From assembly GCA_964649895.1 (NCBI GenBank), contig CAZYRX010000020.1, forward strand, positions 1 to 33,035: a DNA stretch of 33,035 bases, read 5' to 3'. Source of the stretch: Halanaerobium sp964649895 (GTDB lineage: Bacteria > Bacillota > Halanaerobiia > Halanaerobiales > Halanaerobiaceae). A program made the translations under genes and the position numbers. Shown one piece after another: positions 8,382-16,386 of the stretch (within the stretch, counting starts at the first letter, position 1; each line of letters opens with the position of its first letter). Under the pieces are notes generated by a model that ran no database searches, had not been told where the DNA came from, and was given only the letters and a program-made list of their open reading frames with translations.

Positions 8382-10186
8382 GAGGTGGATTCGGCAGAAG
8401 AATAACTTCAGGTGGAGAAGAAGAATTTTCTTTAAAACGATTGGATAAACATTTAATTAAATTCTTATTTACATATTTAAAAAAGTATTACAAGAAAATT
8501 GTGCTGGCTGTAGTTGCGATGCTGATGGTGAGTGCGGCTTCCCTTGCAGGGCCTTATCTGACCAAAGTTGCTGTTGATAGCTACATAGCTCAGGGTGATC
8601 TGCAGGGACTTAATATTATCTTTATCTTACTTGTATTATCATATGGGGTCTACTGGTTTTTTTCTTATCATCAGACTTATCTTGCTAATTATATTGGCCA
8701 ACAGATCATCGGAGAGATCAGAGAAGACCTCTATAAACATCTACAGGGTCTTTCGCTAAGATTTTACAGCAGAGAAAATACAGGTGATATCATGTCAGCT
8801 GTTACACATGATGTCAATGCACTATCTGACCTGCTTTCCACGGGTTTTATCCATCTATTAAACGATTTTTTTACGGTCACAGGTATAGTGATTATCATGC
8901 TGATGCTGGATATAAAACTGGCTCTAGCTGCTTTTATAGTAATCCCTTTTACATTTTTATCGGTCAAATTCTTGGGTAAAAGAATGAGAAATGCATATCG
9001 TGAGGTGCGCGAAAGACTGGCAGAGCTAAATGCAGATGTGGAAGAAAACTTATCCGGAATCAGGCTCATCCAGGCTTTAAATAGAGAAGCACAGAATTCA
9101 GGTGAGTTTAAAAAATTAAGCTGGAAGAATTTAAAGGCCAATCTTGCAGCCGCTTCCTATTTTGCTCTGCTCTTTCCTCTTATGGAATTAAGTAAAGTCT
9201 TGGGAGAAGCAGTTGTTTTAGCATATGGTGGTTATCTGGTAATCAGTGGAGCGGTTTCGATTGGAATTATCATTGCTTTTATGGGTTATGTCAGGAGATT
9301 TTTTGCTCCTCTGGCTGATATGAGTCAGGTTTATAATACTTATCAATCAGCAGGAGCAGCACTGGATAGAATTCATCACTTTATGTCCATCGAGAAGAAC
9401 CTCCAGGAATCTGAGCAAAAAATAGAGTTAGATAGTGATTTTAAAGCCGAAATTCAGTTTAAAAATGTTTCTTTTGCTTATGATAAAGAAAAGGTGATTG
9501 ATAATTTCAATTTGAAAATCGATGCAGGGGAAGTCTTTGCACTTGTTGGTCCAACAGGTGCTGGCAAATCAACCGCAGCTAAACTTATGAGCAGATTATA
9601 TGATGCAGATGAGGGGGAGATACTGTTATCCGGCATAAATATCAAGGATATAGCTTTTAATTCTTTGCGCCAAAAAATTGCGGTTGTCCCTCAGAATGTA
9701 TTTTTATTTGACAGCACGATTTTGGAGAATATTTGCTATCCTAACCCGGAGTTGACAGAGACTGAGGTGATAGAGGTCTGCCAAAAGATAAATGCCCATC
9801 AGTTTATCAAAAATATGCCTAAAGGCTATCATACCAAAGTTGGTGAGGGAGGCGTTAAACTTTCTGGAGGTCAGAAACAGCTGCTCTCCTTTGCCAGAGC
9901 TTTGATCAATGATCCTGATATTTTAATTTTAGATGAAGCAACATCGAGTGTAGATGCCTATACAGAAAATATGATCCAGGAAGCTATGGAAGAACTGCTT
10001 GCTGGAAGAACCGTACTTATGATTGCACATCGCTTTGCGACATTAAAGAAAGCAGCGAGGATTGGGGTCATGGAAGCAGGTAGACTGGCTGCAGTTGGTA
10101 ATCACCAGGAGTTAATGGAGGAGAATCAACTTTATGGGGAACTGGTAGAGAAACAGCTGCTGAAAGATGGTGAAATATATGGATAA
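8378..10186 (+). CDS. ABC exporter half-transporter (subunit B, LmrD/YfiC-like)
   Basis: Partner of the preceding half-transporter, starting at the ATG that overlaps its stop by 4 bases. After a hydrophilic leader of about 40 residues come six membrane segments (roughly 40-62, 76-97, 158-178, 180-200, 260-285, 290-310) and an ATPase domain. Walker A is GPTGAGKST (391-399), the signature is LSGGQ (495-499), the Walker B glutamate is E520 in ILILDEATSSVD, and the H-loop is H551. Many heterodimeric exporters have one degenerate ATPase site, in which Asp replaces the Walker B Glu. Here both subunits keep the Glu, the LSGGQ and the switch His, so both sites look competent. The gene ends 8 bases into the ArsR-type regulator gene. 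Confidence 0.92.
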   Translation: MRGGFGRRITSGGEEEFSLKRLDKHLIKFLFTYLKKYYKKIVLAVVAMLMVSAASLAGPYLTKVAVDSYIAQGDLQGLNIIFILLVLSYGVYWFFSYHQTYLANYIGQQIIGEIREDLYKHLQGLSLRFYSRENTGDIMSAVTHDVNALSDLLSTGFIHLLNDFFTVTGIVIIMLMLDIKLALAAFIVIPFTFLSVKFLGKRMRNAYREVRERLAELNADVEENLSGIRLIQALNREAQNSGEFKKLSWKNLKANLAAASYFALLFPLMELSKVLGEAVVLAYGGYLVISGAVSIGIIIAFMGYVRRFFAPLADMSQVYNTYQSAGAALDRIHHFMSIEKNLQESEQKIELDSDFKAEIQFKNVSFAYDKEKVIDNFNLKIDAGEVFALVGPTGAGKSTAAKLMSRLYDADEGEILLSGINIKDIAFNSLRQKIAVVPQNVFLFDSTILENICYPNPELTETEVIEVCQKINAHQFIKNMPKGYHTKVGEGGVKLSGGQKQLLSFARALINDPDILILDEATSSVDAYTENMIQEAMEELLAGRTVLMIAHRFATLKKAARIGVMEAGRLAAVGNHQELMEENQLYGELVEKQLLKDGEIYG

Positions 10187-10484
10187 AACTTTGAAAGTTA
10201 TAAAAGCATTAGCTGATGAGAACAGATTTAAGATTATCGAACTGCTTCTGCAGAAAAATTTTTGTGTAGGTGCTCTGGCAAAAAGGCTCGGAATTTCAAA
10301 ATCTGCAGTATCACAGCATTTAAAAATTTTAAGGGATGCAGATCTGGTAATGGGAGAAAAGAAAGGTTACTATGTCCATTACCGGGTTAAGCTGAAAAAC
10401 CTGAAAAAAACGGGAGAATATTTGCTTGAATTGGAAGAAGGCCAGGAGAGGGATTTGAAAAACTGTCATAAATATACTGAGTGA
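10179..10484 (+). CDS. ArsR-family winged-helix transcriptional regulator
   Basis: Small DNA-binding repressor of 101 residues. The helix-turn-helix is VGALAKRLGISKSAVSQHLKILRDADLV (about residues 30-57), followed by a beta-wing with GEKKGYYVHYRV. ATG 10179 is preferred to ATG 10167 because GGTGA (10169-10173) is correctly spaced for it; it overlaps the transporter gene by 8 bases. The classical ArsR metal site on the recognition helix (ELCVCDL) is here NFCVGAL, with one Cys (C29) and the second replaced by Gly. Another Cys-His pair (C96, H97) sits at the extreme C-terminus. It may therefore sense something other than arsenite or cadmium. Its place in the operon suggests autoregulation of exporter expression, probably at the inverted repeat 6491-6534 (inference). 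Confidence 0.88.
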   Translation: MDKTLKVIKALADENRFKIIELLLQKNFCVGALAKRLGISKSAVSQHLKILRDADLVMGEKKGYYVHYRVKLKNLKKTGEYLLELEEGQERDLKNCHKYTE

Positions 10485-10517
10485 AATACTGAAAAAAATA
10501 TTTATATTAAAAAATTT

Positions 10518-10548
10518 AGCCCCTTCTGTTTTCAATGCAGAAGGGGCT
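10518..10548. terminator. Terminator between convergent genes
   Basis: A perfect 11-bp stem, AGCCCCTTCTG (10518-10528) and CAGAAGGGGCT (10538-10548), encloses a 9-base loop. The run of A/T upstream reads as AAATTTTTT on the minus strand, so the best U-tract serves the minus-strand dehydrogenase gene ending at 10592. It can also stop the plus-strand transporter operon. Confidence 0.85.
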
Positions 10549-10591
10549 TCAGCAATTATTTTAGCTTCTAGTTATTTATATTTTTTATAAG

Positions 10592-11746
10592 TTATTCTTC
10601 TATTTTAAAGCGCAGTATTTTATCATCATTATTTTTGGGATTCCCTCTTCCATCACGATTGTTTGTTAAAAAGTAAAGATAACCACCAGGTCCTTTTACA
10701 GCTGTTCTGATCCTGCCGTAGGTTGAGCTGCCTCGTCCATCATTAAAGAGATGTTCGATTTTTTCAACAATATAATTATCATTTTCTCTACTCAATTCAA
10801 TTCTAACTAAAGATTGACTTCTTAAAGTTCCGACATATAATTTACCCTGATAAAATGTTATACCGGAAGGAGGAACTGGATTTTCCCACATTATGAGTGG
10901 ATCTTTATATTCTGAATTATCAAAAGCACCGATTTTATCGGGCCAGCCAAAATTATCACCTGCATCGACCACTTTTATTCTGTCTTTTGCTCTCAATCCA
11001 TCTTCCCCAGAAGGGCCGTGATCTGAGATGAACAGATCTCCTGTCTCCGGATGCCAGGTAAGTCCCTGGGGATTACGGTGGCCGAGGCTGTAAACAGGAG
11101 AATTAGCAAATGGATTATCTTCAGGAATACTCCCATCTGGGTTGAGGCGGAGAATTTTACCACCTAAATTATCCAAATCCTGAGCAATTTCTCGATTAAA
11201 GGTATCTCCGGTGGTAATATAGAGTTTATAATCGGGACCAAAAGCAATTCTGCCTCCATTGTGATTGCTGCTGCCGGGTATTTTTTCGACCAAAATCTCT
11301 TCATTAACTGCACGGTTTCCTTTATCTTCGAAGCGAGAAACCCTGTTGTATATTTCTCCATCACTACCCTGATAGGTGTACATCACATAAATATATGCTT
11401 CTGAACTAAAGTTTGGATGGTAAGCTAATCCCATCAGACCTCCTTCACCAAGAGCTTTTTGTCCGAGTGTTAAATATGCTTCTTCAACAAGATTTACGTC
11501 TTCAATCAACTTTACATTACCGCCCCTTTCACTAAATAATGCACGATTAGAATTGGGTAAAAAAATCAGTTCCCAGGGGACATTGAGTTCATCCTGCCAG
11601 ACTTCCACTTCTACATTTTCTGGTTCTGATACAAACTGATCTTCTACATTCTGAGGGAACTCACCAACTTCTATTTCTGCTTGGACAAGGTTAAAAGACA
11701 AAGCCATAATAACTACAGCTAAAAGATAAAAAACTTTTTTGGCCAT
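10592..11746 (-). CDS. PQQ-dependent aldose (glucose/sorbosone) dehydrogenase family protein, secreted
   Basis: Soluble six-bladed beta-propeller of the glucose/sorbosone dehydrogenase family, like E. coli YliI (Asd), which oxidises aldoses using PQQ outside the cytoplasm. A Sec signal peptide is visible: KK, then a hydrophobic core to about residue 20, then VQA before EIEVG. Family motifs are PGSSNHNGGRIAFGPDYKLY with the likely catalytic H162, the GHRNPQGLTWHP segment with R224, SDHGPSGEDG, and YGRIRTAVKGPGGYLYFLTN with R345/R347. Length is 384 residues. GGGAGG lies 8 bases before the ATG. No PQQ synthesis gene or sugar pathway neighbour is in the window, so cofactor supply and physiological role are open. 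It stands alone, convergent with the ABC operon. Confidence 0.88.
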   Translation of the reverse strand: MAKKVFYLLAVVIMALSFNLVQAEIEVGEFPQNVEDQFVSEPENVEVEVWQDELNVPWELIFLPNSNRALFSERGGNVKLIEDVNLVEEAYLTLGQKALGEGGLMGLAYHPNFSSEAYIYVMYTYQGSDGEIYNRVSRFEDKGNRAVNEEILVEKIPGSSNHNGGRIAFGPDYKLYITTGDTFNREIAQDLDNLGGKILRLNPDGSIPEDNPFANSPVYSLGHRNPQGLTWHPETGDLFISDHGPSGEDGLRAKDRIKVVDAGDNFGWPDKIGAFDNSEYKDPLIMWENPVPPSGITFYQGKLYVGTLRSQSLVRIELSRENDNYIVEKIEHLFNDGRGSSTYGRIRTAVKGPGGYLYFLTNNRDGRGNPKNNDDKILRFKIEE

Positions 11747-11990
11747 TTATAAAACCTCCCTTATAGAAGTTTTGGCATTTGATTAGATAAAGCAGCTGAT
11801 AGGTAATACCATTTAAGTTCCATATTTAATAGGACTGAAATCGGTAGTTAAATGAGCGAAATATTTATTATTTTTTCTATTTTAATCATAATTTATGCAG
11901 ATGCTTTATCAGTTATTACTTATAATTTTATCAGAAAGGATTTGAAAATGATGAAAAATGCTTAACATAATCTGATTTTCAATTAAAGAA
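11747..11990. other. Intergenic stretch without a convincing gene
   Basis: Together with the broken CHAD gene and 12408-12551 this makes an 805-base gap without an intact gene. This part holds the 5' region of the dehydrogenase gene (GGGAGG at its start, read on the minus strand) and a 37-codon plus-strand frame at 11852-11965. That frame encodes one hydrophobic segment but lacks a proper ribosome binding site, so I do not call it. GATAAAGCA near 11786 and TGCTTTATC near 11900 are inverted copies, too far apart for a terminator. The stretch 12408-12551 is plain AT-rich sequence with T-runs on the minus strand after ppk. Confidence 0.5.
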
Positions 11991-12407
11991 TTAATAGAAA
12001 ATATTTTTTTCCATTATACTAATAAAAAGATTGCGATTATTTAATATCTTATCGATTAGTTTATTCTGCTCTTTATCAAGAAATTTATTCAGGTTATCTA
12101 AAACATTTTCATTATCATCTGATTTAAAGTCATTATTTAAGATTTCCCTAATTACTTCTATATCTTTAATTTCACCAAGATCATCCTGAAACTGCTTATA
12201 ATTTTCAATATCATATTCAATAATATTTATCTCATTAAGAATTTCAAGCTAATATCTCAGTTTTTAAAGATCTTTTCTCAGCTGATGAAAGCTGGATTTG
12301 TCATCTCTATTTAACAGATCAAATTCTGAAATCAGAGTTTCTTTTTCATTCTTTATTTCAGTGAATAGACTATCCAGAGACAGCTTTTTTCTGCTATTTT
12401 TAACCAT
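11991..12407 (-). pseudogene. Remnant of a CHAD-domain (polyphosphate-binding) protein gene
   Basis: Reading the minus strand from ATG 12407 to TAA 11991 gives 138 codons that resemble the C-terminal half of a CHAD domain. The segment SSFHQLRKDL-stop-KLRY-stop-LEIL matches the conserved His/Arg/Lys helix (H-x-x-R-K-x-x-K-x-x-R-Y), and FQDDLGEIKDIEVI matches the following conserved helix. Two in-frame stops break it: TAA at 12264-12266 and TAG at 12249-12251. The frame stays open on both sides of them. No frameshift is needed, and there is no good ribosome binding site. CHAD proteins bind polyphosphate, and this lies just downstream of ppk on the same strand. The N-terminal half of the domain is not seen, so it is both truncated and interrupted. 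The family match is from motif recognition only. Confidence 0.72.
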
Positions 12408-12551
12408 CTTTATAATTTTTTTATTTTTGAAATAGACTTTAAGGTATCAACAGCTGCATAAGTAATAATTAACACCTCTTTTCAATAAATAGAAGTTAAA
12501 ATACAAAAAGAAAACTATAGAAGATAAAAAAAGAATAAAAAAACAATATGA

Positions 12552-14669
12552 TTAAAAAATATAATCTTGAGGCACTTTAAACTCTTTATTTAAAACTATT
12601 TTTTGAAAGGCAGCTTTAGCCAGCCTGTGAAGCTCAGTCTGTGATTCAAAATAGTTTCCATCATCTATCTTTTTATAATCACCGTTTTTCTGCAGCAAAT
12701 GGGCCTTTTTGCTGTCTTTAAGAACTGTTTTTAAAACATCAATAATTTTTTCTTTATTATCTTCAACTGAGAAAGCAATTTCTACCCGGCGCTCCAGGTT
12801 TCTCGGCCGCCAATCAGCACTTGATAAGAAAACAAGTGGTTGGCCGTTATTTTCAAAATAGAAAATACGGCTGTGTTCAAGCAGTTTTCCGATAATGCTT
12901 CTTACTTTAATATTTTCACTTACTCCCTCAATTCCAGGTACAAGACAGCAGATACCTCTGACTATCAATTCAATATCTACACCTGCTTGAGATGCTTCGT
13001 AAAGTTTTTTTATAATATCACTATCTACCAGAGCATTCATCTTTGCAATGATCCTGGCTTTTAATCCATTTTTAGAATTATCAATTTCAGCCTCAATTAA
13101 TTTAAGAAATTTTTCTTTTAAATCAAGTGGGGCAACAGATATCAGCTTCCATTCCGGTGGTTTAGAATATCCAGTCAGGAGATTGAAAAGACCTGCAATA
13201 TCACTAGCAAAGTTATCTTTAGAAGTCATTAATGCCATATCCGTATATAATTCAGCTGTATTATCATTATAATTACCTGTGCTCATGTGAACATAGCGTT
13301 TAATTCCTTCTTTTTCTGCTCTAACAATAAGCAGTGCCTTTGCGTGGACTTTTAAACCTTTAATACCATAAACAACATGACAACCTGCTTCTTCAAGTTT
13401 TTTTGCCCAGGCGATATTTTTTTCTTCATCAAATCTTGCTTTAAGCTCTACCAGCACCGTAACCTGTTTGCCATTTTCAGCAGCACGGGTTAAATGCTCT
13501 ATCAGAGGAGAATTACCGCTGACCCTATATAATGTCTGCTTAATTGTGAGTACCTTTGGATCTGCAGCTGCTTTCTTAACTATTTCAACAACAGGATCAA
13601 AGCTTTCAAAAGGGTGGTGAAGAATAATGTCCTTTTCTTTTAGAAGTTCGAAAACATCATCTGCATTATATATAAGTGGATTTGGCTGTGGAATAATTTT
13701 TTTAAATTTCAAGTGGTCATGATTATTAAACTTTGAAGCAAAACTCATGAATGTACCTAAATTAATAGGACCTGAAACTTTATAGACATCAGCCTCGGAA
13801 AGATTCAATTTTTCTTTGAGAAAATTTAAAATGTATTCATTATAATCATGATTCATTTCAAGTCTTACTGCAAATCCCCAGCGCCGCCTTTTAACATATC
13901 TCTTCATTTCTGATAATAGGTTTTTACTTTCTTCGTCTAATAGCACTTCTGCATTTCTTGTAATTCTAAAAGTATCAGCTGTAATGACCTTATTACCACT
14001 AAAAAGTCTGTTAAGATTTGCTTTGATAATTTCTTCTAAACAAATAAAAATATTATTTTTATCAGATGAGGGTATTTCAATGAATCTCTGCAGATTGGAA
14101 GGGACTTCGACAACTGAAAAAACTTTTTTTTCTTCAATATTGGAAAAAACATCATCACTTCTATTTCTTTCCAGAAGCACTCCCAGATTCAAACTTTTAT
14201 TTGCAATTAAGGGGAAGGGATGGCTTGGATCAATGGCCACAGGTGTTAAAACGGGAAAGATAATTTCCTTAAAGTATTTTTTAGCATACTTACGCTGTTT
14301 ACTATTCAAATCTTTATAATTTTTTAGAAAAATTTTTTCATTTTCCAGTTTTTTAATTGTCTTCCTAAAATAAGTGTACTGCTTATCATAAATGCTGTGA
14401 ATAGTTTTGGAAACTTCACTAAATAATTCTCTTGGTCTATAGCCAGATTTATCCTGTTCATTATAGCCAGCTTCCATATCATCTTTGATTCGGGCAACTC
14501 TTACCATAAAAAATTCATCCAGGTTGCTGGCTGTAATTGCCAGATATTTTAGTTTTTCCAGAAGAGGAGTTTCTTCTTCAGTTTTATCTGCCTCTTCTAG
14601 AACTCTAAGATTAAACTTTAACCAGCTAAGCTGTTTGTTAAAATAAAATTTTTCTTGATCAAGATCCAT
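12552..14669 (-). CDS. ppk1: Polyphosphate kinase 1
   Basis: Reversibly transfers the gamma phosphate of ATP to polyphosphate. All four domains are present in 705 residues. The N-terminal helical domain begins NKQLSWLKFNLRVLEEA; the middle domain contains ATP-contact residues; the two phospholipase-D-like catalytic domains follow. The autophosphorylated histidine is H442 in GLKVHAKALLI, followed by HMSTGNYNDNTAELYTD. The second essential histidine is H599 in LLEHSRIFYFENNG, followed by SSADWRPRNLERRVE. The start ATG 14669 has AGGGAG upstream, and the gene lies 28 bases after the Ppx/GppA-like gene in one minus-strand operon. Neighbouring Ppx genes confirm a polyphosphate role. No degeneration is visible. 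Confidence 0.96.
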   Translation of the reverse strand: MDLDQEKFYFNKQLSWLKFNLRVLEEADKTEEETPLLEKLKYLAITASNLDEFFMVRVARIKDDMEAGYNEQDKSGYRPRELFSEVSKTIHSIYDKQYTYFRKTIKKLENEKIFLKNYKDLNSKQRKYAKKYFKEIIFPVLTPVAIDPSHPFPLIANKSLNLGVLLERNRSDDVFSNIEEKKVFSVVEVPSNLQRFIEIPSSDKNNIFICLEEIIKANLNRLFSGNKVITADTFRITRNAEVLLDEESKNLLSEMKRYVKRRRWGFAVRLEMNHDYNEYILNFLKEKLNLSEADVYKVSGPINLGTFMSFASKFNNHDHLKFKKIIPQPNPLIYNADDVFELLKEKDIILHHPFESFDPVVEIVKKAAADPKVLTIKQTLYRVSGNSPLIEHLTRAAENGKQVTVLVELKARFDEEKNIAWAKKLEEAGCHVVYGIKGLKVHAKALLIVRAEKEGIKRYVHMSTGNYNDNTAELYTDMALMTSKDNFASDIAGLFNLLTGYSKPPEWKLISVAPLDLKEKFLKLIEAEIDNSKNGLKARIIAKMNALVDSDIIKKLYEASQAGVDIELIVRGICCLVPGIEGVSENIKVRSIIGKLLEHSRIFYFENNGQPLVFLSSADWRPRNLERRVEIAFSVEDNKEKIIDVLKTVLKDSKKAHLLQKNGDYKKIDDGNYFESQTELHRLAKAAFQKIVLNKEFKVPQDYIF

Positions 14670-14697
14670 ATTTATCCTACTCCCTTATTTCTGGTTC

Positions 14698-16227
14698 TTA
14701 AATAAATGTGTTCATTTTATTTAAAGAAACGTCAATTCCAAATACTTCTTTAAAGATCCTTGACTTATCATTAAAAGCCCATTTTTCTAAATAGATATCT
14801 TTTTCTGTATTGATTGTTAATACAAGTTCATTTTGTTTTAAATCAATTTCAACTTCCGAAAATGGCTCTTTATGACTTTTGTCAAGGGCATCAGCTATTT
14901 TCAAGATTGAAGTTAATTTTGCAATGAGAACTCTTTGCTCATAATCATTAAAACAGTTGTTTTTGATTTTAAGATTGGTAGTTGAACTCTGGCTGTGATT
15001 TAGAGCGATATGAGCAATGATATTTTTGTCATAATCGTTTAAGTCTGCAATATCACTATTATTTATTAAATAATAAGAGTGTTTATAGTGTTTTTTTAAA
15101 TTTATATATTTTCCGATATCATGAAGAATTACAGCAGATTGCAGCAGCAATCTTTCTTTTTTCGGGAGATGAAAGCGATCTTTTAGGGCATCAAAAATAT
15201 CTAAAGCAATCTTTTCTATAGTTTCTGCATGTTTTTTATTATAATGATATTTTTCAGCAACTGACCGAGATGAAGCAATAATATTTTTAAAGCTTTGTTT
15301 TTCTAGATCAGTGCTGCGGCCAGCAAAGAGCATATTTCTAATTACTTCAGTTTCGATTGTTACTGTACTTCCAATGATTTGGTTGCTTTGAGTTAAATTC
15401 ATAAGATTTTTATAAATTGTCATAGAAGTCAGCAGAGTTTCTGCTTCGACCTCATCGAGATCATATTTGTCCAGCAGCTGTTTAGGAGTTTTGCTTTTTA
15501 CATCATTATAAAGACGATAAAAGGCAGCTCTCGATATATTAAAATTATTTGATTTTTTTCTAGCACCTGCTAATTTAGCTATTAATTCAATTTCTTTTCC
15601 GGAAGCATAAAAATTGTTGATATTAAATTTATTAAGGAAAAGTTCAAGATTATAAATATAGCCGCTTAAATATCCATCAACAACGATGTGGAACTCATCA
15701 GTTTTATGCTGGATACCTCTCAGTATCTCACTAATTTTTAAAGAACCTAAAGTAATACTCTGATTTTTAATTATACAGTTTTGATCGGCCGCTGCAACTC
15801 CAAGGCTGCCTGTTCCAATATAGGCAAAAAGATTATTACCCTCAAGCTCTTTATTTGTGTTTCTAATTCCCTGATAGATCATCTGATGTTCTTCTACATT
15901 GTCAAAAATTTCTACGTTTAGTTGATTGTTGTTTTTTATTTGATAAATAATATAATCTTTATTAAGAGCTTCTCTTAAAGCTGCTGTTGCAAATATTTCG
16001 ATTTTTTCCACCAGATATTCATCTGCTATTTTTTTGAAATTATTTATAGTCTGATTTAGTATTTTAATTTTTTCAAAGGCAACAGCAGAACGAGAAAAAG
16101 TGTCATGACCAAGATTTATCGGGTAAGATAAATCTTCTAAGATCATCACTTCTTTCCCCCTTTTTTCGGCAATTTTCATTATGATATCACTTGAAGCAAT
16201 ATAAATAGTTGCAGTTCTTTCTAACAT
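14698..16227 (-). CDS. Degenerate Ppx/GppA-like protein with HD domain
   Basis: Actin-fold Ppx/GppA-related domain (about residues 1-300) fused to a C-terminal HD-type domain (about 320-505), 509 residues. It is a paralogue of the plus-strand gene at 16387 and can be aligned end to end. The phosphate-binding loops are eroded: the first, DIGSNS in the paralogue, is here YIASSD (residues 9-14), losing the Asp. The second, DVGGGSVE, is YIGTGSLG (136-143), losing Asp and Glu. The general-base region is kept as NVEEH (E112/E113), and FATAALREALN is intact. The HD domain keeps its metal set: H333, H369-D370, H410 and D447. I infer a regulatory or sensing protein, or an HD phosphohydrolase, rather than a normal exopolyphosphatase. 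It is first in the operon with ppk1. AGGATGA precedes the ATG. Confidence 0.85.
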   Translation of the reverse strand: MLERTATIYIASSDIIMKIAEKRGKEVMILEDLSYPINLGHDTFSRSAVAFEKIKILNQTINNFKKIADEYLVEKIEIFATAALREALNKDYIIYQIKNNNQLNVEIFDNVEEHQMIYQGIRNTNKELEGNNLFAYIGTGSLGVAAADQNCIIKNQSITLGSLKISEILRGIQHKTDEFHIVVDGYLSGYIYNLELFLNKFNINNFYASGKEIELIAKLAGARKKSNNFNISRAAFYRLYNDVKSKTPKQLLDKYDLDEVEAETLLTSMTIYKNLMNLTQSNQIIGSTVTIETEVIRNMLFAGRSTDLEKQSFKNIIASSRSVAEKYHYNKKHAETIEKIALDIFDALKDRFHLPKKERLLLQSAVILHDIGKYINLKKHYKHSYYLINNSDIADLNDYDKNIIAHIALNHSQSSTTNLKIKNNCFNDYEQRVLIAKLTSILKIADALDKSHKEPFSEVEIDLKQNELVLTINTEKDIYLEKWAFNDKSRIFKEVFGIDVSLNKMNTFI

Positions 16228-16252
16228 TTTGAATCATCCTATTTTAAGTTTA

Positions 16253-16351
16253 TGTAAATTTTTTGAAAACTACTTTACTATAATTTAATTTTAGCATATG
16301 ATTATTAAAAGAGATACAGTTTTTATGTAAAGTTAATGTAAAATTTACATT
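16253..16351. promoter_or_regulatory. PhoP-box-like repeats in the divergent ppx intergenic region
   Basis: On the minus strand TTTACA occurs at 16342-16337 and again at 16331-16326. The two copies are 11 bases apart, matching the Bacillus PhoP half-site pattern TT(A/T/C)ACA with 5-base spacers. A third copy lies at 16258-16253. On the plus strand the second copy forms a 17-bp palindrome AATGTAAAATTTACATT (16335-16351). ACTATA at 16277-16282 reads TATAGT on the minus strand, a possible -10 for the ppk unit. Phosphate control of polyphosphate genes is common; its operation here is inferred. Confidence 0.45.
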
Positions 16352-16386
16352 CTGCAATTTTGATTTGCATGCCAGGAGGTAGCTAA

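Noticed and set aside
11852..11965. 37-codon plus-strand frame with one hydrophobic segment (starts M-S-E-I-F-I-I-F)
   Set aside because: No convincing ribosome binding site, promoter or terminator, and it lies in AT-rich intergenic DNA where such frames arise by chance.
12264..12266. Possible stop-codon recoding in the CHAD-like frame
   Set aside because: Two different stops within 15 bases, no selenocysteine-like or pyrrolysine-like context, and standard stop use in all neighbours; loss of function is simpler.
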